Assembly: GCF_050946405.1 (NCBI RefSeq)
Contig: NZ_JBMNUS010000009.1
Span: 124,001 to 188,000, forward strand
Source: Pseudochelatococcus sp050946405
GTDB taxonomy: Bacteria > Pseudomonadota > Alphaproteobacteria > Rhizobiales > Beijerinckiaceae
DNA: 64,000 nucleotides
Direction of reading: 5' to 3'
Shown piece after piece: positions 52,861-61,245 of the stretch (position 1 is its first letter; each line of letters begins with the position of its first letter). The notes beneath the pieces were generated by a model, which was given only the letters and a program-made list of their open reading frames with translations, ran no database searches and was not told the origin of the DNA. The translations under genes and the position numbers were made by a program.

Positions 52861-53582
52861 CATCGCCGATCATCGTCATTCCGGCCCGGCGCGCTCATTC
52901 CAACCACGAGGAGGTGGCGCGCACCATCGGCATCGACATCATTTCCGGCCGCTACCCGGACGGCGCCAAACTGCCGGGCGACGCCGAACTGACGGAGCTG
53001 TTCGGCGTATCCCGCCCGGTGCTGCGCGAGAGTGTCAAGACGCTGGTCGCCAAGGGCCTGCTGACCACCCGGTCGCGCGTCGGCACGGTGGTGCGGGAGC
53101 GCGCGGCCTGGAACATGTTCGACTCCGACGTGCTCGCCTGGCATCTCGACGCCGGCATCGACAAGCGCTTCCTGCGCGACCTCGCCGACATCCGTCTCGC
53201 GGTCGAGCCGCGTGCCGCGGCGCTCGCCGCCGAACGCCGCGGCGAAGATGACATCGCGGTGATGCGGGCGGCCGTCGCGCGCATGCACGGCGAGGCGGGA
53301 GGCCCCTCGGACGGTTTCGCCGAAGCGGACCTCAGCCTGCATCTCGCGGTCGCCAATGCCTCGGGCAATCCGTTCATGCGCTCCATCGGGGCGGTGATCG
53401 AGGCGGCGCTGCGCGCTTCTTTCGTGCTCAGCGCGCCGGTCAGCGCCCGCGACTACGACATCACCGTCGCCGCTCACGAACGCATTGTCGACACGATCGC
53501 CGAGGGCGACCCCGAAGCGGCGGCGGCGGCGATGACGAACGTGATCTTCAACGGTCTGCGCCGCCACGGCGCGGCAAGCTGA
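52857..53582 (+). CDS. FadR/GntR-family transcriptional regulator (FCD domain)
   Basis: A 241-residue regulator. Winged helix (about 18-85, GDAELTELFGVSRPVLRESV, GLLTTRSRVGTVVRER) and an all-helical FCD effector domain (DIRLAVEPRAAALAAERRGE, DLSLHLAVANASGNPFM) with the D-H-H metal-site pattern. It is embedded in the operon between transporter and catabolic genes and probably responds to a sugar acid such as L-arabinonate or 2-keto-3-deoxyarabonate (inference). Confidence 0.89.
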   Translation: MTSPIIVIPARRAHSNHEEVARTIGIDIISGRYPDGAKLPGDAELTELFGVSRPVLRESVKTLVAKGLLTTRSRVGTVVRERAAWNMFDSDVLAWHLDAGIDKRFLRDLADIRLAVEPRAAALAAERRGEDDIAVMRAAVARMHGEAGGPSDGFAEADLSLHLAVANASGNPFMRSIGAVIEAALRASFVLSAPVSARDYDITVAAHERIVDTIAEGDPEAAAAAMTNVIFNGLRRHGAAS

Positions 53583-53596
53583 ACGGAACGACGGAC

Positions 53597-55336
53597 ATGA
53601 GTGACGAAAAACCGGGAAAGAAGCCGTTGCGCAGCCAGGCGTGGTTCGGCCGGCAGGACAAGATGGGCTTCTACTACCGCTCCTTTCTCAAGAACAGCGG
53701 CACGCCGCAGGATCAGTTCGAGAACAAGCCGGTCATCGGCATCTGCAACACCTGGTCGGAGCTGACGCCCTGCAACATCCATTTCCGCACCATCGCGGAG
53801 CATGTGCGCCTCGGCGTGCTGGAGGCGGGCGGCTATCCGCTGGAGTTCCCGGTGTCGTCGCTGGGCGAAGTCACGATGCGGCCGACCGCCATGCTCTTCC
53901 GCAATCTCGCCTCCATGGACGTGGAAGAGGCGATCCGCGCCCATCCGCTCGACGGCGTGGTGCTGCTGATGGGCTGCGACAAGACCACGCCGGCGCTGCT
54001 CATGGGCGCGGCTTCCGCCGACCTGCCCGCCATCGGCGTTTCCGGCGGCCCGCAGTTGCGCGGCGTCTATCGCGGCGAGATCATCGGTTCCGGCACCAAC
54101 ATCATCTCGATGAGCGAGCAACTGCGCGCCGGCGAGATCGCGCTCGATGAGTTCCATGAGGCGGAGGCCGGCATGAACCGCTCCGCCGGCAGTTGCATGA
54201 CCATGGGCACGGCCTCGACCATGGCGTCGATGGTGGAGGCGCTCGGCCTCGGCCTGCCGCAGAACGCGGCGATTCCCGCCGCGGATGCGCGCCGCAACCT
54301 GCTCGCGCGCATGGCGGGGCGGCGCATCGTGGACATGGTGCGCGAGGATCTGAAGCCCTCCGACATCCTCGTCCGCGAGGCTTTCGAGAACGCGATCCGG
54401 ACGCTTGCCGCCATCGGCGGCTCGACCAACGCCGTGGTGCATCTGCTCGCGATCGCGGGGCGGGTCGGCGTGGAACTGACGCTCGCGGATTTCGACCGGC
54501 TCGGCCATGACGTGCACTGCCTCGTCAACCTGATGCCGTCGGGCCGCTTCCTGATGGAGGATTTTTATTACGCGGGCGGTCTGCCGGCCGTGCTGAAGAC
54601 GCTGGGCGAGCAGGGCCTTCTGCATCGCGATGCGCTGACGGTGAACGGGCGGACGATGTGGCAGAACGTCAAGGACGCGCCCTGCTGGAATGCCGAGGTG
54701 ATCACGCCGTTCGAAGCGCCGTTCAAGCCGGAGGCCGGCATCGCCATTCTCACCGGCAATCTCGCGCCCGATGGCGCGGTGATCAAGCCGTCCGCCGCCT
54801 CGCCGGAGCTGATGCGCCACACCGGGCGCGCCGTCGTGTTCGAGAGCGTGGAGGAGATGCACCACGCGGTGAACGACGAGGCGCTCGATATCGACGCCTC
54901 CTGCATCATGGTGCTGAAGAACTGCGGGCCGAAGGGCTATCCCGGCATGGCCGAGGTCGGCAACATGCCGCTGCCGGCCAAGCTCCTGCGCGCGGGCGTG
55001 CGCGACATGATCCGCATTTCGGACGCCCGCATGTCCGGCACCGCCTACGGCACCGTCGTTCTCCATGTCGCGCCGGAAGCGACTGCCGGCGGCCCGCTGG
55101 CGCTGGTGAAGAACGGCGATCTCATCACCCTGGACGTGCCGGCCCGCTCACTGCACCTGCATGTGAGCGACGAGGAACTCGCCGCCCGGCGCGCCGCCTG
55201 GACGCCGCCCGCGCCGCACACCGACCGCGGCTACACGAAGCTCTATGTCGATCACGTGCTTCAGGCCGATCGCGGCGCGGATTTCGACTTTCTCGTCGGC
55301 CGCTCCGGTTCGCCGGTGCCGCGCGACAACCATTGA
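53597..55336 (+). CDS. L-arabinonate dehydratase (IlvD/Edd family, [2Fe-2S])
   Basis: A 579-residue dehydratase converting L-arabinonate to L-2-keto-3-deoxyarabonate. The three cluster cysteines C59 (TPCNIHF), C127 (MGCDKTTPAL) and C200 (SAGSCMTMGT) and the catalytic serine S480 (ARMSGTAYG) are at the same numbers recalled for the 579-residue Rhizobium leguminosarum enzyme. Context (furanose importer, KDA dehydratase, arabinose dehydrogenase) supports L-arabinose catabolism; D-fuconate or D-galactonate may also be accepted. Confidence 0.9.
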   Translation: MSDEKPGKKPLRSQAWFGRQDKMGFYYRSFLKNSGTPQDQFENKPVIGICNTWSELTPCNIHFRTIAEHVRLGVLEAGGYPLEFPVSSLGEVTMRPTAMLFRNLASMDVEEAIRAHPLDGVVLLMGCDKTTPALLMGAASADLPAIGVSGGPQLRGVYRGEIIGSGTNIISMSEQLRAGEIALDEFHEAEAGMNRSAGSCMTMGTASTMASMVEALGLGLPQNAAIPAADARRNLLARMAGRRIVDMVREDLKPSDILVREAFENAIRTLAAIGGSTNAVVHLLAIAGRVGVELTLADFDRLGHDVHCLVNLMPSGRFLMEDFYYAGGLPAVLKTLGEQGLLHRDALTVNGRTMWQNVKDAPCWNAEVITPFEAPFKPEAGIAILTGNLAPDGAVIKPSAASPELMRHTGRAVVFESVEEMHHAVNDEALDIDASCIMVLKNCGPKGYPGMAEVGNMPLPAKLLRAGVRDMIRISDARMSGTAYGTVVLHVAPEATAGGPLALVKNGDLITLDVPARSLHLHVSDEELAARRAAWTPPAPHTDRGYTKLYVDHVLQADRGADFDFLVGRSGSPVPRDNH

Positions 55337-55351
55337 TTGCGAGGTGATACG

Positions 55352-56296
55352 ATGCCGAACTCCGCGACGACCTCTCCCGCCGCTCCCCGCTACAAGGGTG
55401 TCTTTCCCGTCGTGCCGACGGTGTTCGATGCCGACGGCCGGCTCGATCTCGCCGGCCAGAAGCGTGCCGTCGACTTCATGATCGATGCCGGCTCGCATGG
55501 CCTGTGCATCCTGGCCAATTATTCCGAGCAGTTCGTGCTCACCGACGAGGAGCGCGACCGGGTTACGGATGCCGTGCTGGCGCATGTCGACGGGCGCGTG
55601 CCCGTCATCGCCACGACGACCCATTTCGCCACCGCCGTCTGCGCGGAACGCTCGCGCCGGGCCGAGGCCATGGGCGCGGCGATGGTGATGATCATGCCGC
55701 CCTATCACGGGGCGACCTTCCGCGTGCCGGAAACGGCGATCTACGATTTCTATCGCGGCGTCTCCGACGCCATCTCCATCCCGATCATGGTGCAGGACGC
55801 GCCGGTCGCCGGCACGCCGCTTTCGGTGCCCTTCCTCGCGCGCATGGCGAACGAGATCGAAAACCTGTCGTATTTCAAGATCGAGGTGCCGCAATCAGCC
55901 GCCAAGCTGCGGGCGCTCATCGAACTGGGGGGCGAGGCGATCGAGGGGCCGTGGGACGGTGAGGAAGCCATCACCCTCATGGCCGATCTCGACGCTGGCG
56001 CCACGGGCGCCATGACCGGCGGCGGCTATCCCGACGGCATCCGCCAGATTACCGACGCCTGGTTCGCCGGCGACAGGGAAGCCGCCGCCGATGCCTATCA
56101 GCGCTGGCTGCCGCTCATCAATTACGAAAACCGCCAGTGCGGCCTCGCCGCCTGCAAGGCGCTGATGAAGGAGGGCGGGGTGATCGCACACGACACCGTG
56201 CGCGCCCCGCAACCGCCGATGCATCCGGCCACCCGCGCGGGCCTCGTCGAGATCGCCCGGCGGCTCGATCCGCTCGTGCTGAAATGGGGACGTTGA
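55352..56296 (+). CDS. L-2-keto-3-deoxyarabonate dehydratase (DHDPS/NAL family)
   Basis: A 314-residue Schiff-base enzyme that makes alpha-ketoglutarate semialdehyde from L-2-keto-3-deoxyarabonate. The lysine is K176 in YFKIEVPQ; IEGPWDGEEAITLMADLDAG, ATGAMTGGGYPDGIRQI and RQCGLAACKALMKEGG are the pattern recalled for Azospirillum AraD-type enzymes rather than for DapA. Start at the ATG at 55352 (GCGAGGTGATACG upstream), not at an ATG five codons earlier. Second catabolic gene of the pathway. Confidence 0.9.
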   Translation: MPNSATTSPAAPRYKGVFPVVPTVFDADGRLDLAGQKRAVDFMIDAGSHGLCILANYSEQFVLTDEERDRVTDAVLAHVDGRVPVIATTTHFATAVCAERSRRAEAMGAAMVMIMPPYHGATFRVPETAIYDFYRGVSDAISIPIMVQDAPVAGTPLSVPFLARMANEIENLSYFKIEVPQSAAKLRALIELGGEAIEGPWDGEEAITLMADLDAGATGAMTGGGYPDGIRQITDAWFAGDREAAADAYQRWLPLINYENRQCGLAACKALMKEGGVIAHDTVRAPQPPMHPATRAGLVEIARRLDPLVLKWGR

Positions 56297-56299
56297 ATC

Positions 56300-56407
56300 A
56301 TGATGACAGGTGCCATTCTTGCAGGATCGCGAGAGATCGCAGGCGAAGCCGTCTTCCGCGCCATCGGTCCGGCGCGTGACCTGTCCGAGACGGGAGCGCG
56401 TTCATGA
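56300..56407 (+). pseudogene. 35-codon remnant resembling the start of alpha-ketoglutarate-semialdehyde dehydrogenase
   Basis: The frame begins 3 bases after the previous stop (MMTGAILAGSREIAGEAVFR, then AIGPARDLSE) and its TGA overlaps the ATG of the next gene. G-S-R-E-I-A-G-E-A-x-F-R-A-I-x-P-A resembles the N-terminus of NADP aldehyde dehydrogenases that finish the arabinose and glucarate pathways. That enzyme (about 500 residues) would be expected at this position. So this is probably the stub left after an in-frame deletion; a chance small ORF is the alternative. Confidence 0.45.
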
Positions 56408-57330
56408 GCCCGATCCGTCTCGCCATCGTCGGTCTCGGCAAGATCGCCCGCGACCAGCATCTCCCCGCCATCGCGGCGACGGACGGCATCGAACTCGTCG
56501 CCGTCGCCAGCCGCAACGCCGGGCTTGACGGCGTGCCCCGTTTCGACACACTGGAAGAACTGCTGGCGCATGGTCCGCAGGTCGACGCGGTGGCGCTGTG
56601 CACACCGCCGCAGGTGCGCCGTGAACAGGCGGCCACGGCGCTTGCGGCAGGCAAGCATGTGCTGCTGGAGAAGCCGCCCGGCGCGACGGTGAGCGAAATC
56701 GCTCCGCTCCTGGCGGCGGCGCAGCGCAACGGCAAGACCCTGTTCGCCACGTGGCATTCGCGCTTCGCGCCGGCGGTGGAGCCGGCGCGTGAGCTGCTCG
56801 CCGGGCGCGGGATCCGCTCGGTAGCGGTGGTGTGGAAAGAGGATGTGCGCGTCTGGCATCCGGGGCAGGACTGGATCTTCGAGCCCGGCGGGCTCGGCGT
56901 TTTCGATCCCGGCATCAATGCCTTGTCCATCCTGACGCGCCTGTTGCCGCGCCCGTTCTTCCTGACGGGGGCCACGCTCGCCTTCCCGGAGAATCGGGAT
57001 GCGCCGATCGCAGCCACGCTTTCCTTCGCCGACGATGCCGGGCTGCCGATCCGGGCCGAGCTGGACTTCCTGCAAACCGGACCGCAGACGTGGGACATCC
57101 ATGTGGAGACGGATGCCGGCGGGCTGACGCTGTCGGGCGGCGGCGCGCGCCTTCTGGAAGAAGGGCGCGTGCTGGTGAACGAGAAGGAGGCGGAGTATTC
57201 CGGCATCTATGCACGTTTCGCCGCGCTTGTCGCGGGCGGAGCGTCCGATGTCGATCTCGCGCCGCTGATCCACGTGGCGGATGCCTTCATGCTCGGGCGA
57301 CGCGCCGTCGTCGCCCCGTTCGACTGGTGA
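56404..57330 (+). CDS. L-arabinose / D-galactose 1-dehydrogenase (Gfo/Idh/MocA family)
   Basis: A 308-residue NAD(P)-dependent sugar dehydrogenase, first step of the non-phosphorylated pathway. VGLGKIARDQHLPAI (9-23), LCTPPQVRREQA, KHVLLEKPPGATVSE, TLFATWHSRFAPAVEPAREL and WHPGQDWIFEPGGLGVFDPG closely follow the Azospirillum brasilense L-arabinose 1-dehydrogenase as I recall it, including the E-K-P-P and the WHPGQ...GINALS loop. No lactonase gene is next to it; the lactone may open on its own. Confidence 0.9.
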   Translation: MSPIRLAIVGLGKIARDQHLPAIAATDGIELVAVASRNAGLDGVPRFDTLEELLAHGPQVDAVALCTPPQVRREQAATALAAGKHVLLEKPPGATVSEIAPLLAAAQRNGKTLFATWHSRFAPAVEPARELLAGRGIRSVAVVWKEDVRVWHPGQDWIFEPGGLGVFDPGINALSILTRLLPRPFFLTGATLAFPENRDAPIAATLSFADDAGLPIRAELDFLQTGPQTWDIHVETDAGGLTLSGGGARLLEEGRVLVNEKEAEYSGIYARFAALVAGGASDVDLAPLIHVADAFMLGRRAVVAPFDW

Positions 57331-57335
57331 GCGCC

Positions 57336-58409
57336 ATGGCCGCATCCTCATGCATACGGGAGGCTTTCGGGAGGCTGCCTGACGGGCGCGCCGTCGAGCG
57401 GCTGCGATTGCGCGGCGGCGACGGCTTCGAGGTCGGCGTCATCACCTGGGGCGCGGCGGTGCAGGCGCTGCACGCGCCGGACCGCGACGGACGGCTCGCG
57501 GATATCGTGCTCGGCCATGATGGCCTCGATCCCTATGTCGCGCGGCGGAGCTTTTTCGGCGCGACGGTCGGACGCTACGCCAACCGCATCGCCGGCGCGG
57601 CCTTCACGCTTGACGGCGTCGCCCATGCGCTCGCAGCCAATAACGGCCCGAACGCTCTTCATGGCGGCCGGGAAGGCTTCGACCGCCGGTTGTGGACCGT
57701 CGAGGCGGCGGGCGGCGATCCCGTTCCGTCGGTCGCGCTCTCCCTCGTCAGCCCGGACGGCGAGGAAGGCTATCCCGGCACGTTGCATGCGCGCGTCACC
57801 TACGCCCTGACCGGCCCCACGGAACTGTCGATCACCTTCGAGGCCGTCACGGACCGGCCGACACTCGCCAACCTGACGCATCACGGCTTCTTCAACCTTG
57901 CCGGGGCGGAGCAGGGGAGCGACATTCTCGGCCATGTCCTGACGCTCCACGCCGACGACTATCTGCCGGTCGACGCCGGCGCGATACCGCTCGGCAGGCC
58001 CGCGCCCGTGGCGGGGACGCCGTTCGACTTCCGCACGGCGCAGCCGATCGGCGCGCGCATTCGCGAAGCTCACGCGCAACTGGAACGCGGACGGGGATAC
58101 GATCACAACTATTGCCTCGCCGGCGGGTGCGCGGCGCGGCCGCGTCTCGCCGCCCGCGTGGAGCATGCGGCCTCGGGGCGCGTGATGGAACTGTTTACCG
58201 ATCAGCCCGGCCTGCAATTCTATTCCGGCAATTTTCTCGATGGCGGAACGCCGGGCAAGCTCGGGCGGCTCTACCGGCAGTCGGACGGGTTCTGTCTCGA
58301 ACCGCAATGCTGGCCGGATGCGCCCAACCGCCCGGATTTTCCCGGCGCGCGGCTCGATCCGGGCCAGACCTATCGCCATGTCTCGATCTATCGGTTCTCC
58401 GCCGCCTGA
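57336..58409 (+). CDS. galM: Aldose 1-epimerase (mutarotase)
   Basis: A 357-residue GalM-type epimerase. Substrate and catalytic motifs GRYANRIAGAAF, NNGPNALHGGREGFDRRLW, LTHHGFFNLAG with the catalytic histidine, YDHNYCL and FCLEPQCWPDAPN with the catalytic glutamate. It interconverts sugar anomers to feed the dehydrogenase. Starts 5 bases after the previous stop. Confidence 0.92.
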   Translation: MAASSCIREAFGRLPDGRAVERLRLRGGDGFEVGVITWGAAVQALHAPDRDGRLADIVLGHDGLDPYVARRSFFGATVGRYANRIAGAAFTLDGVAHALAANNGPNALHGGREGFDRRLWTVEAAGGDPVPSVALSLVSPDGEEGYPGTLHARVTYALTGPTELSITFEAVTDRPTLANLTHHGFFNLAGAEQGSDILGHVLTLHADDYLPVDAGAIPLGRPAPVAGTPFDFRTAQPIGARIREAHAQLERGRGYDHNYCLAGGCAARPRLAARVEHAASGRVMELFTDQPGLQFYSGNFLDGGTPGKLGRLYRQSDGFCLEPQCWPDAPNRPDFPGARLDPGQTYRHVSIYRFSAA

Positions 58410-58443
58410 GAGCACCGCGCGGCGAAGCATGGCGGAAGACAGG

Positions 58444-58470
58444 CCGCGCGCCGCGATAAAGGGCGCGCGG
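58444..58470 (+). other. Intercistronic hairpin between galM and chvE
   Basis: CCGCGCGCC and GGCGCGCGG form a perfect 9-bp stem around a 9-base loop. It could end or weaken the arabinose transcript before chvE or protect the chvE mRNA 5' side. No promoter is obvious in the remaining 57 bases. Confidence 0.5.
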
Positions 58471-58527
58471 CATCGCTGACCAACGGCACGCGGGAAAGCG
58501 GCCGGCAAATACAACGGGGAGACGGAC

Positions 58528-59592
58528 ATGAAACGCCTGATGATGACCCTTTCGGCCCTTGCGCTCGGCGCGCTGGCTTTCGCCGGCCCGGCCACGGCGC
58601 AGGAGAAAGCCTCGGTCGGCATCGCCATGCCGACCAAATCCTCCGCCCGCTGGATCGCGGACGGCAACAACATCGTCAATGTGCTGAAGGAGCGCGGCTA
58701 CGACACCGATCTGCAATACGCCGAGGACGACATTCCCAACCAGTTGTCGCAGATCGAGAACATGGTGACCAAGGGCGCGAAGGTGCTGGTGATCGCGTCC
58801 ATCGACGGCACCACCCTGTCGGACGTGCTCGCCCAGGCCAGCGCCGGGGGCATCAAGGTCATCGCCTATGACCGCCTCATCCGCGACACGCCGCACGTCG
58901 ACTATTACGCGACCTTCGACAACTTCCAGGTCGGCGTGTTGCAGGCGCAGTCGCTGCTCAAGGGGCTCGGCTATCCCGAGAACAAGGGGCCGTTCAACAT
59001 CGAGCTGTTCGGCGGCTCGCCCGACGACAACAACGCCTATTTCTTCTACGACGGCGCGCTTTCCGTGCTGCGGCCGCTGATCGACGCCGGCACGCTGACG
59101 ATTCCGAGCGGCCAGACAGGCATGGACAAGGTCTCCACCCTGCGCTGGGACGGCGCCACGGCGCAGGCGCGCATGGACAACCTGCTCAGCGCCTACTACG
59201 GCGACAGGAAGCTCGACGGCGTGCTCTCGCCTTATGACGGGCTGTCCATCGGCATCCTTTCCTCGCTCAAGGGCGTGGGCTACGGCAGCGGCGGCGAGAA
59301 GATGCCGGTCGTCACCGGCCAGGACGCCGAGGTGCCTTCCGTGAAGTCCATCCTTGCCGGCGAGCAGTATTCGACCGTCTTCAAGGACACGCGCGAACTC
59401 GCCCGCGTCACCGCCGACATGGTGGATGCCGCGTTGAGCGGCCGGGACGTCGAGGTGAACGATACCAAGACCTATGACAACGGCGTGAAGGTGGTGCCGT
59501 CCTATCTGCTCAGGCCCGTCGAGGTCGACAAGGACAACTGGCGGCAATTGCTGGTCGACAGCGGCTATTACCGGCAAGGCGAGATCGATTGA
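58528..59592 (+). CDS. chvE: Multiple-sugar-binding periplasmic protein ChvE
   Basis: A 354-residue periplasmic receptor for arabinose, galactose and glucose. Signal peptide of about 24 residues ending ATAQ, then KASVGIAMPTKSSARWIADG, IPNQLSQIENMVTKGAKVLV, YDRLIRDTPHVDYYATFDNF, ELFGGSPDDNNAYFFYDGAL and TYDNGVKVVPSYLL. This is ChvE as in Agrobacterium, where it also feeds VirA sensing; no vir genes are here. AGACGGAC precedes the ATG. Confidence 0.95.
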   Translation: MKRLMMTLSALALGALAFAGPATAQEKASVGIAMPTKSSARWIADGNNIVNVLKERGYDTDLQYAEDDIPNQLSQIENMVTKGAKVLVIASIDGTTLSDVLAQASAGGIKVIAYDRLIRDTPHVDYYATFDNFQVGVLQAQSLLKGLGYPENKGPFNIELFGGSPDDNNAYFFYDGALSVLRPLIDAGTLTIPSGQTGMDKVSTLRWDGATAQARMDNLLSAYYGDRKLDGVLSPYDGLSIGILSSLKGVGYGSGGEKMPVVTGQDAEVPSVKSILAGEQYSTVFKDTRELARVTADMVDAALSGRDVEVNDTKTYDNGVKVVPSYLLRPVEVDKDNWRQLLVDSGYYRQGEID

Positions 59593-59593
59593 G

Positions 59594-59614
59594 GCCCCGG
59601 CTCCGCGACGGGGC
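59594..59614 (+). other. Intercistronic hairpin after chvE
   Basis: GCCCCG and CGGGGC pair around a 9-base loop, 2 bases past the stop. Together with the stem after ytfQ it fits the common pattern of a stabilising or partly terminating hairpin after binding-protein genes. Confidence 0.5.
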
Positions 59615-59662
59615 GGGCCGCCGCCGTCGCGGGACTCCCGATCATCGAACAGGGAGGGACAT

Positions 59663-61186
59663 ATGAACGCTCTTCTGGAAATGCGGGGCATCAGCAAGCA
59701 CTTCGCCGGCGTGAAGGCGTTGAGCGACGTCAGCTTCACGGTCGCGCCGGGCGAGGTTCACGCGCTCGTCGGCGAGAACGGCGCGGGCAAGTCGACGCTC
59801 ATGAAGGTGCTGAGCGGCGTCTATCCCCACGGTTCCTACGACGGCGCCATCGTCTTCGACGGTGAAGAGCGGCGCTTTCGCGACATTTCCGATTCCGAAG
59901 CGATCGGCATCATCATCATCCATCAGGAACTCGCGCTTGTCCCGCTGATGTCGATTGCGGAAAATATCTTTCTGACTCATCCGCCCGCCCGCTTCGGCAT
60001 CATCGATCGGGACGCCGTGCGCCGGCGCACCCGCGAGCTGCTGGCCAAGGTGGGCCTGGCCGAATCCCCGGACACGCTCGTCACCGATATCGGCGTGGGC
60101 AAGCAACAACTGGTGGAAATCGCCAAGGCGCTGTCGAAGCGGGTGCGCCTGCTCATCCTCGATGAGCCGACCGCGAGCCTGTCCGAGAAGGACAGCGCGG
60201 CGCTGCTCGACCTCTTGGCCGAATTTCGCGCGCAGGGCATTTCGTCCATCCTGATCTCGCACAAGCTCAACGAAATCGCGCGCATCGCCGACCGCATCAC
60301 CGTGCTGCGCGACGGGCGCACCGTCGACACGCTCGACTGCCGCGACGGCGCGGTGGAGGAAGACCGCATCATCCGCAGGATGGTGGATCGCGATCTGGAG
60401 CATCGCTACCCGAAGCGCACGCCGAAAATCGGCGAGACGATCCTGAAGGTGTCCGGCTGGTCGGTGTTCCACCCCCTCCATGCCGAGCGGCAGGTGATCA
60501 AGGGCGTCGATTTTTCGGTGCGGCGCGGCGAGATCGTCGGCATCGCCGGGTTGATGGGCGCGGGGCGCACCGAGTTCGCCATGAGCGTCTTCGGGCGCTC
60601 GTGGGGCCGGAAGATTTCCGGCCGGGTGGAGATCGAGGGCCGGGAAGTCGACGTCTCGACGGTGCGGCGCGCCATCGACGCCGGTCTCGCCTATGTCACG
60701 GAAGACCGCAAGCAACTGGGCCTTCTGCTTTCGGAGGATGTGCGCAAGAACATCACGCTCGCCAATCTCGACGGCATCGCCGCCGCCCGCGTCCTCGACG
60801 ACATGCGGGAATTGCGCGTCGCCTCGGATTATCGCAACCGCATGCGCATCCGCTGTCACAGCGTCTACCAGGAGACCGGCAAGCTTTCCGGCGGCAACCA
60901 GCAGAAGGTCGTGCTGTCCAAATGGCTGTTCACCGATCCCAAGGTGTTGATCCTCGACGAGCCGACGCGCGGCATCGATGTCGGCGCGAAATATGAAATC
61001 TACTGCATCATCAACGAACTGGCGGATGCCGGCAAGGGCGTCGTGGTGATCTCCTCGGAGATGCCGGAGCTGCTCGGCATCTGCGACCGCATCTGCGTCA
61101 TGAACGAGGGAGCCTTCGTCGGCGCGTTTCCGGCGGCTGGCGCGACGCAGGAGATGATCATGCGCGCCATCATGCGCAAAGAATGA
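59663..61186 (+). CDS. gguA: Sugar ABC transporter ATPase GguA
   Basis: A 507-residue two-domain ATPase: Walker A GENGAGKST (37-45), VYPHGSYDGAIVFDGEE, DIGVGKQQLVEIAKALSK signature region, LLILDEPTASLSEKD; second domain GLMGAGRTEFAMSVFGRS, KLSGGNQQKVVLSKWLFTDP and LILDEPTRGIDVGAKYEIY. It matches the GguA/MmsA group that works with ChvE. The TGA overlaps an ATG of the next frame. Confidence 0.94.
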   Translation: MNALLEMRGISKHFAGVKALSDVSFTVAPGEVHALVGENGAGKSTLMKVLSGVYPHGSYDGAIVFDGEERRFRDISDSEAIGIIIIHQELALVPLMSIAENIFLTHPPARFGIIDRDAVRRRTRELLAKVGLAESPDTLVTDIGVGKQQLVEIAKALSKRVRLLILDEPTASLSEKDSAALLDLLAEFRAQGISSILISHKLNEIARIADRITVLRDGRTVDTLDCRDGAVEEDRIIRRMVDRDLEHRYPKRTPKIGETILKVSGWSVFHPLHAERQVIKGVDFSVRRGEIVGIAGLMGAGRTEFAMSVFGRSWGRKISGRVEIEGREVDVSTVRRAIDAGLAYVTEDRKQLGLLLSEDVRKNITLANLDGIAAARVLDDMRELRVASDYRNRMRIRCHSVYQETGKLSGGNQQKVVLSKWLFTDPKVLILDEPTRGIDVGAKYEIYCIINELADAGKGVVVISSEMPELLGICDRICVMNEGAFVGAFPAAGATQEMIMRAIMRKE

Positions 61187-61245
61187 TCAAGAGATATGGG
61201 TCATCGAGGAAAAAGGGGAAACAGCCCCGAAGGGAGGACAGGGCC

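Noticed and set aside
58528..59592. A link of chvE to virulence (VirA/VirG) in this window.
   Set aside because: No vir genes or vir boxes were seen; chvE is linked only to sugar transport genes here.
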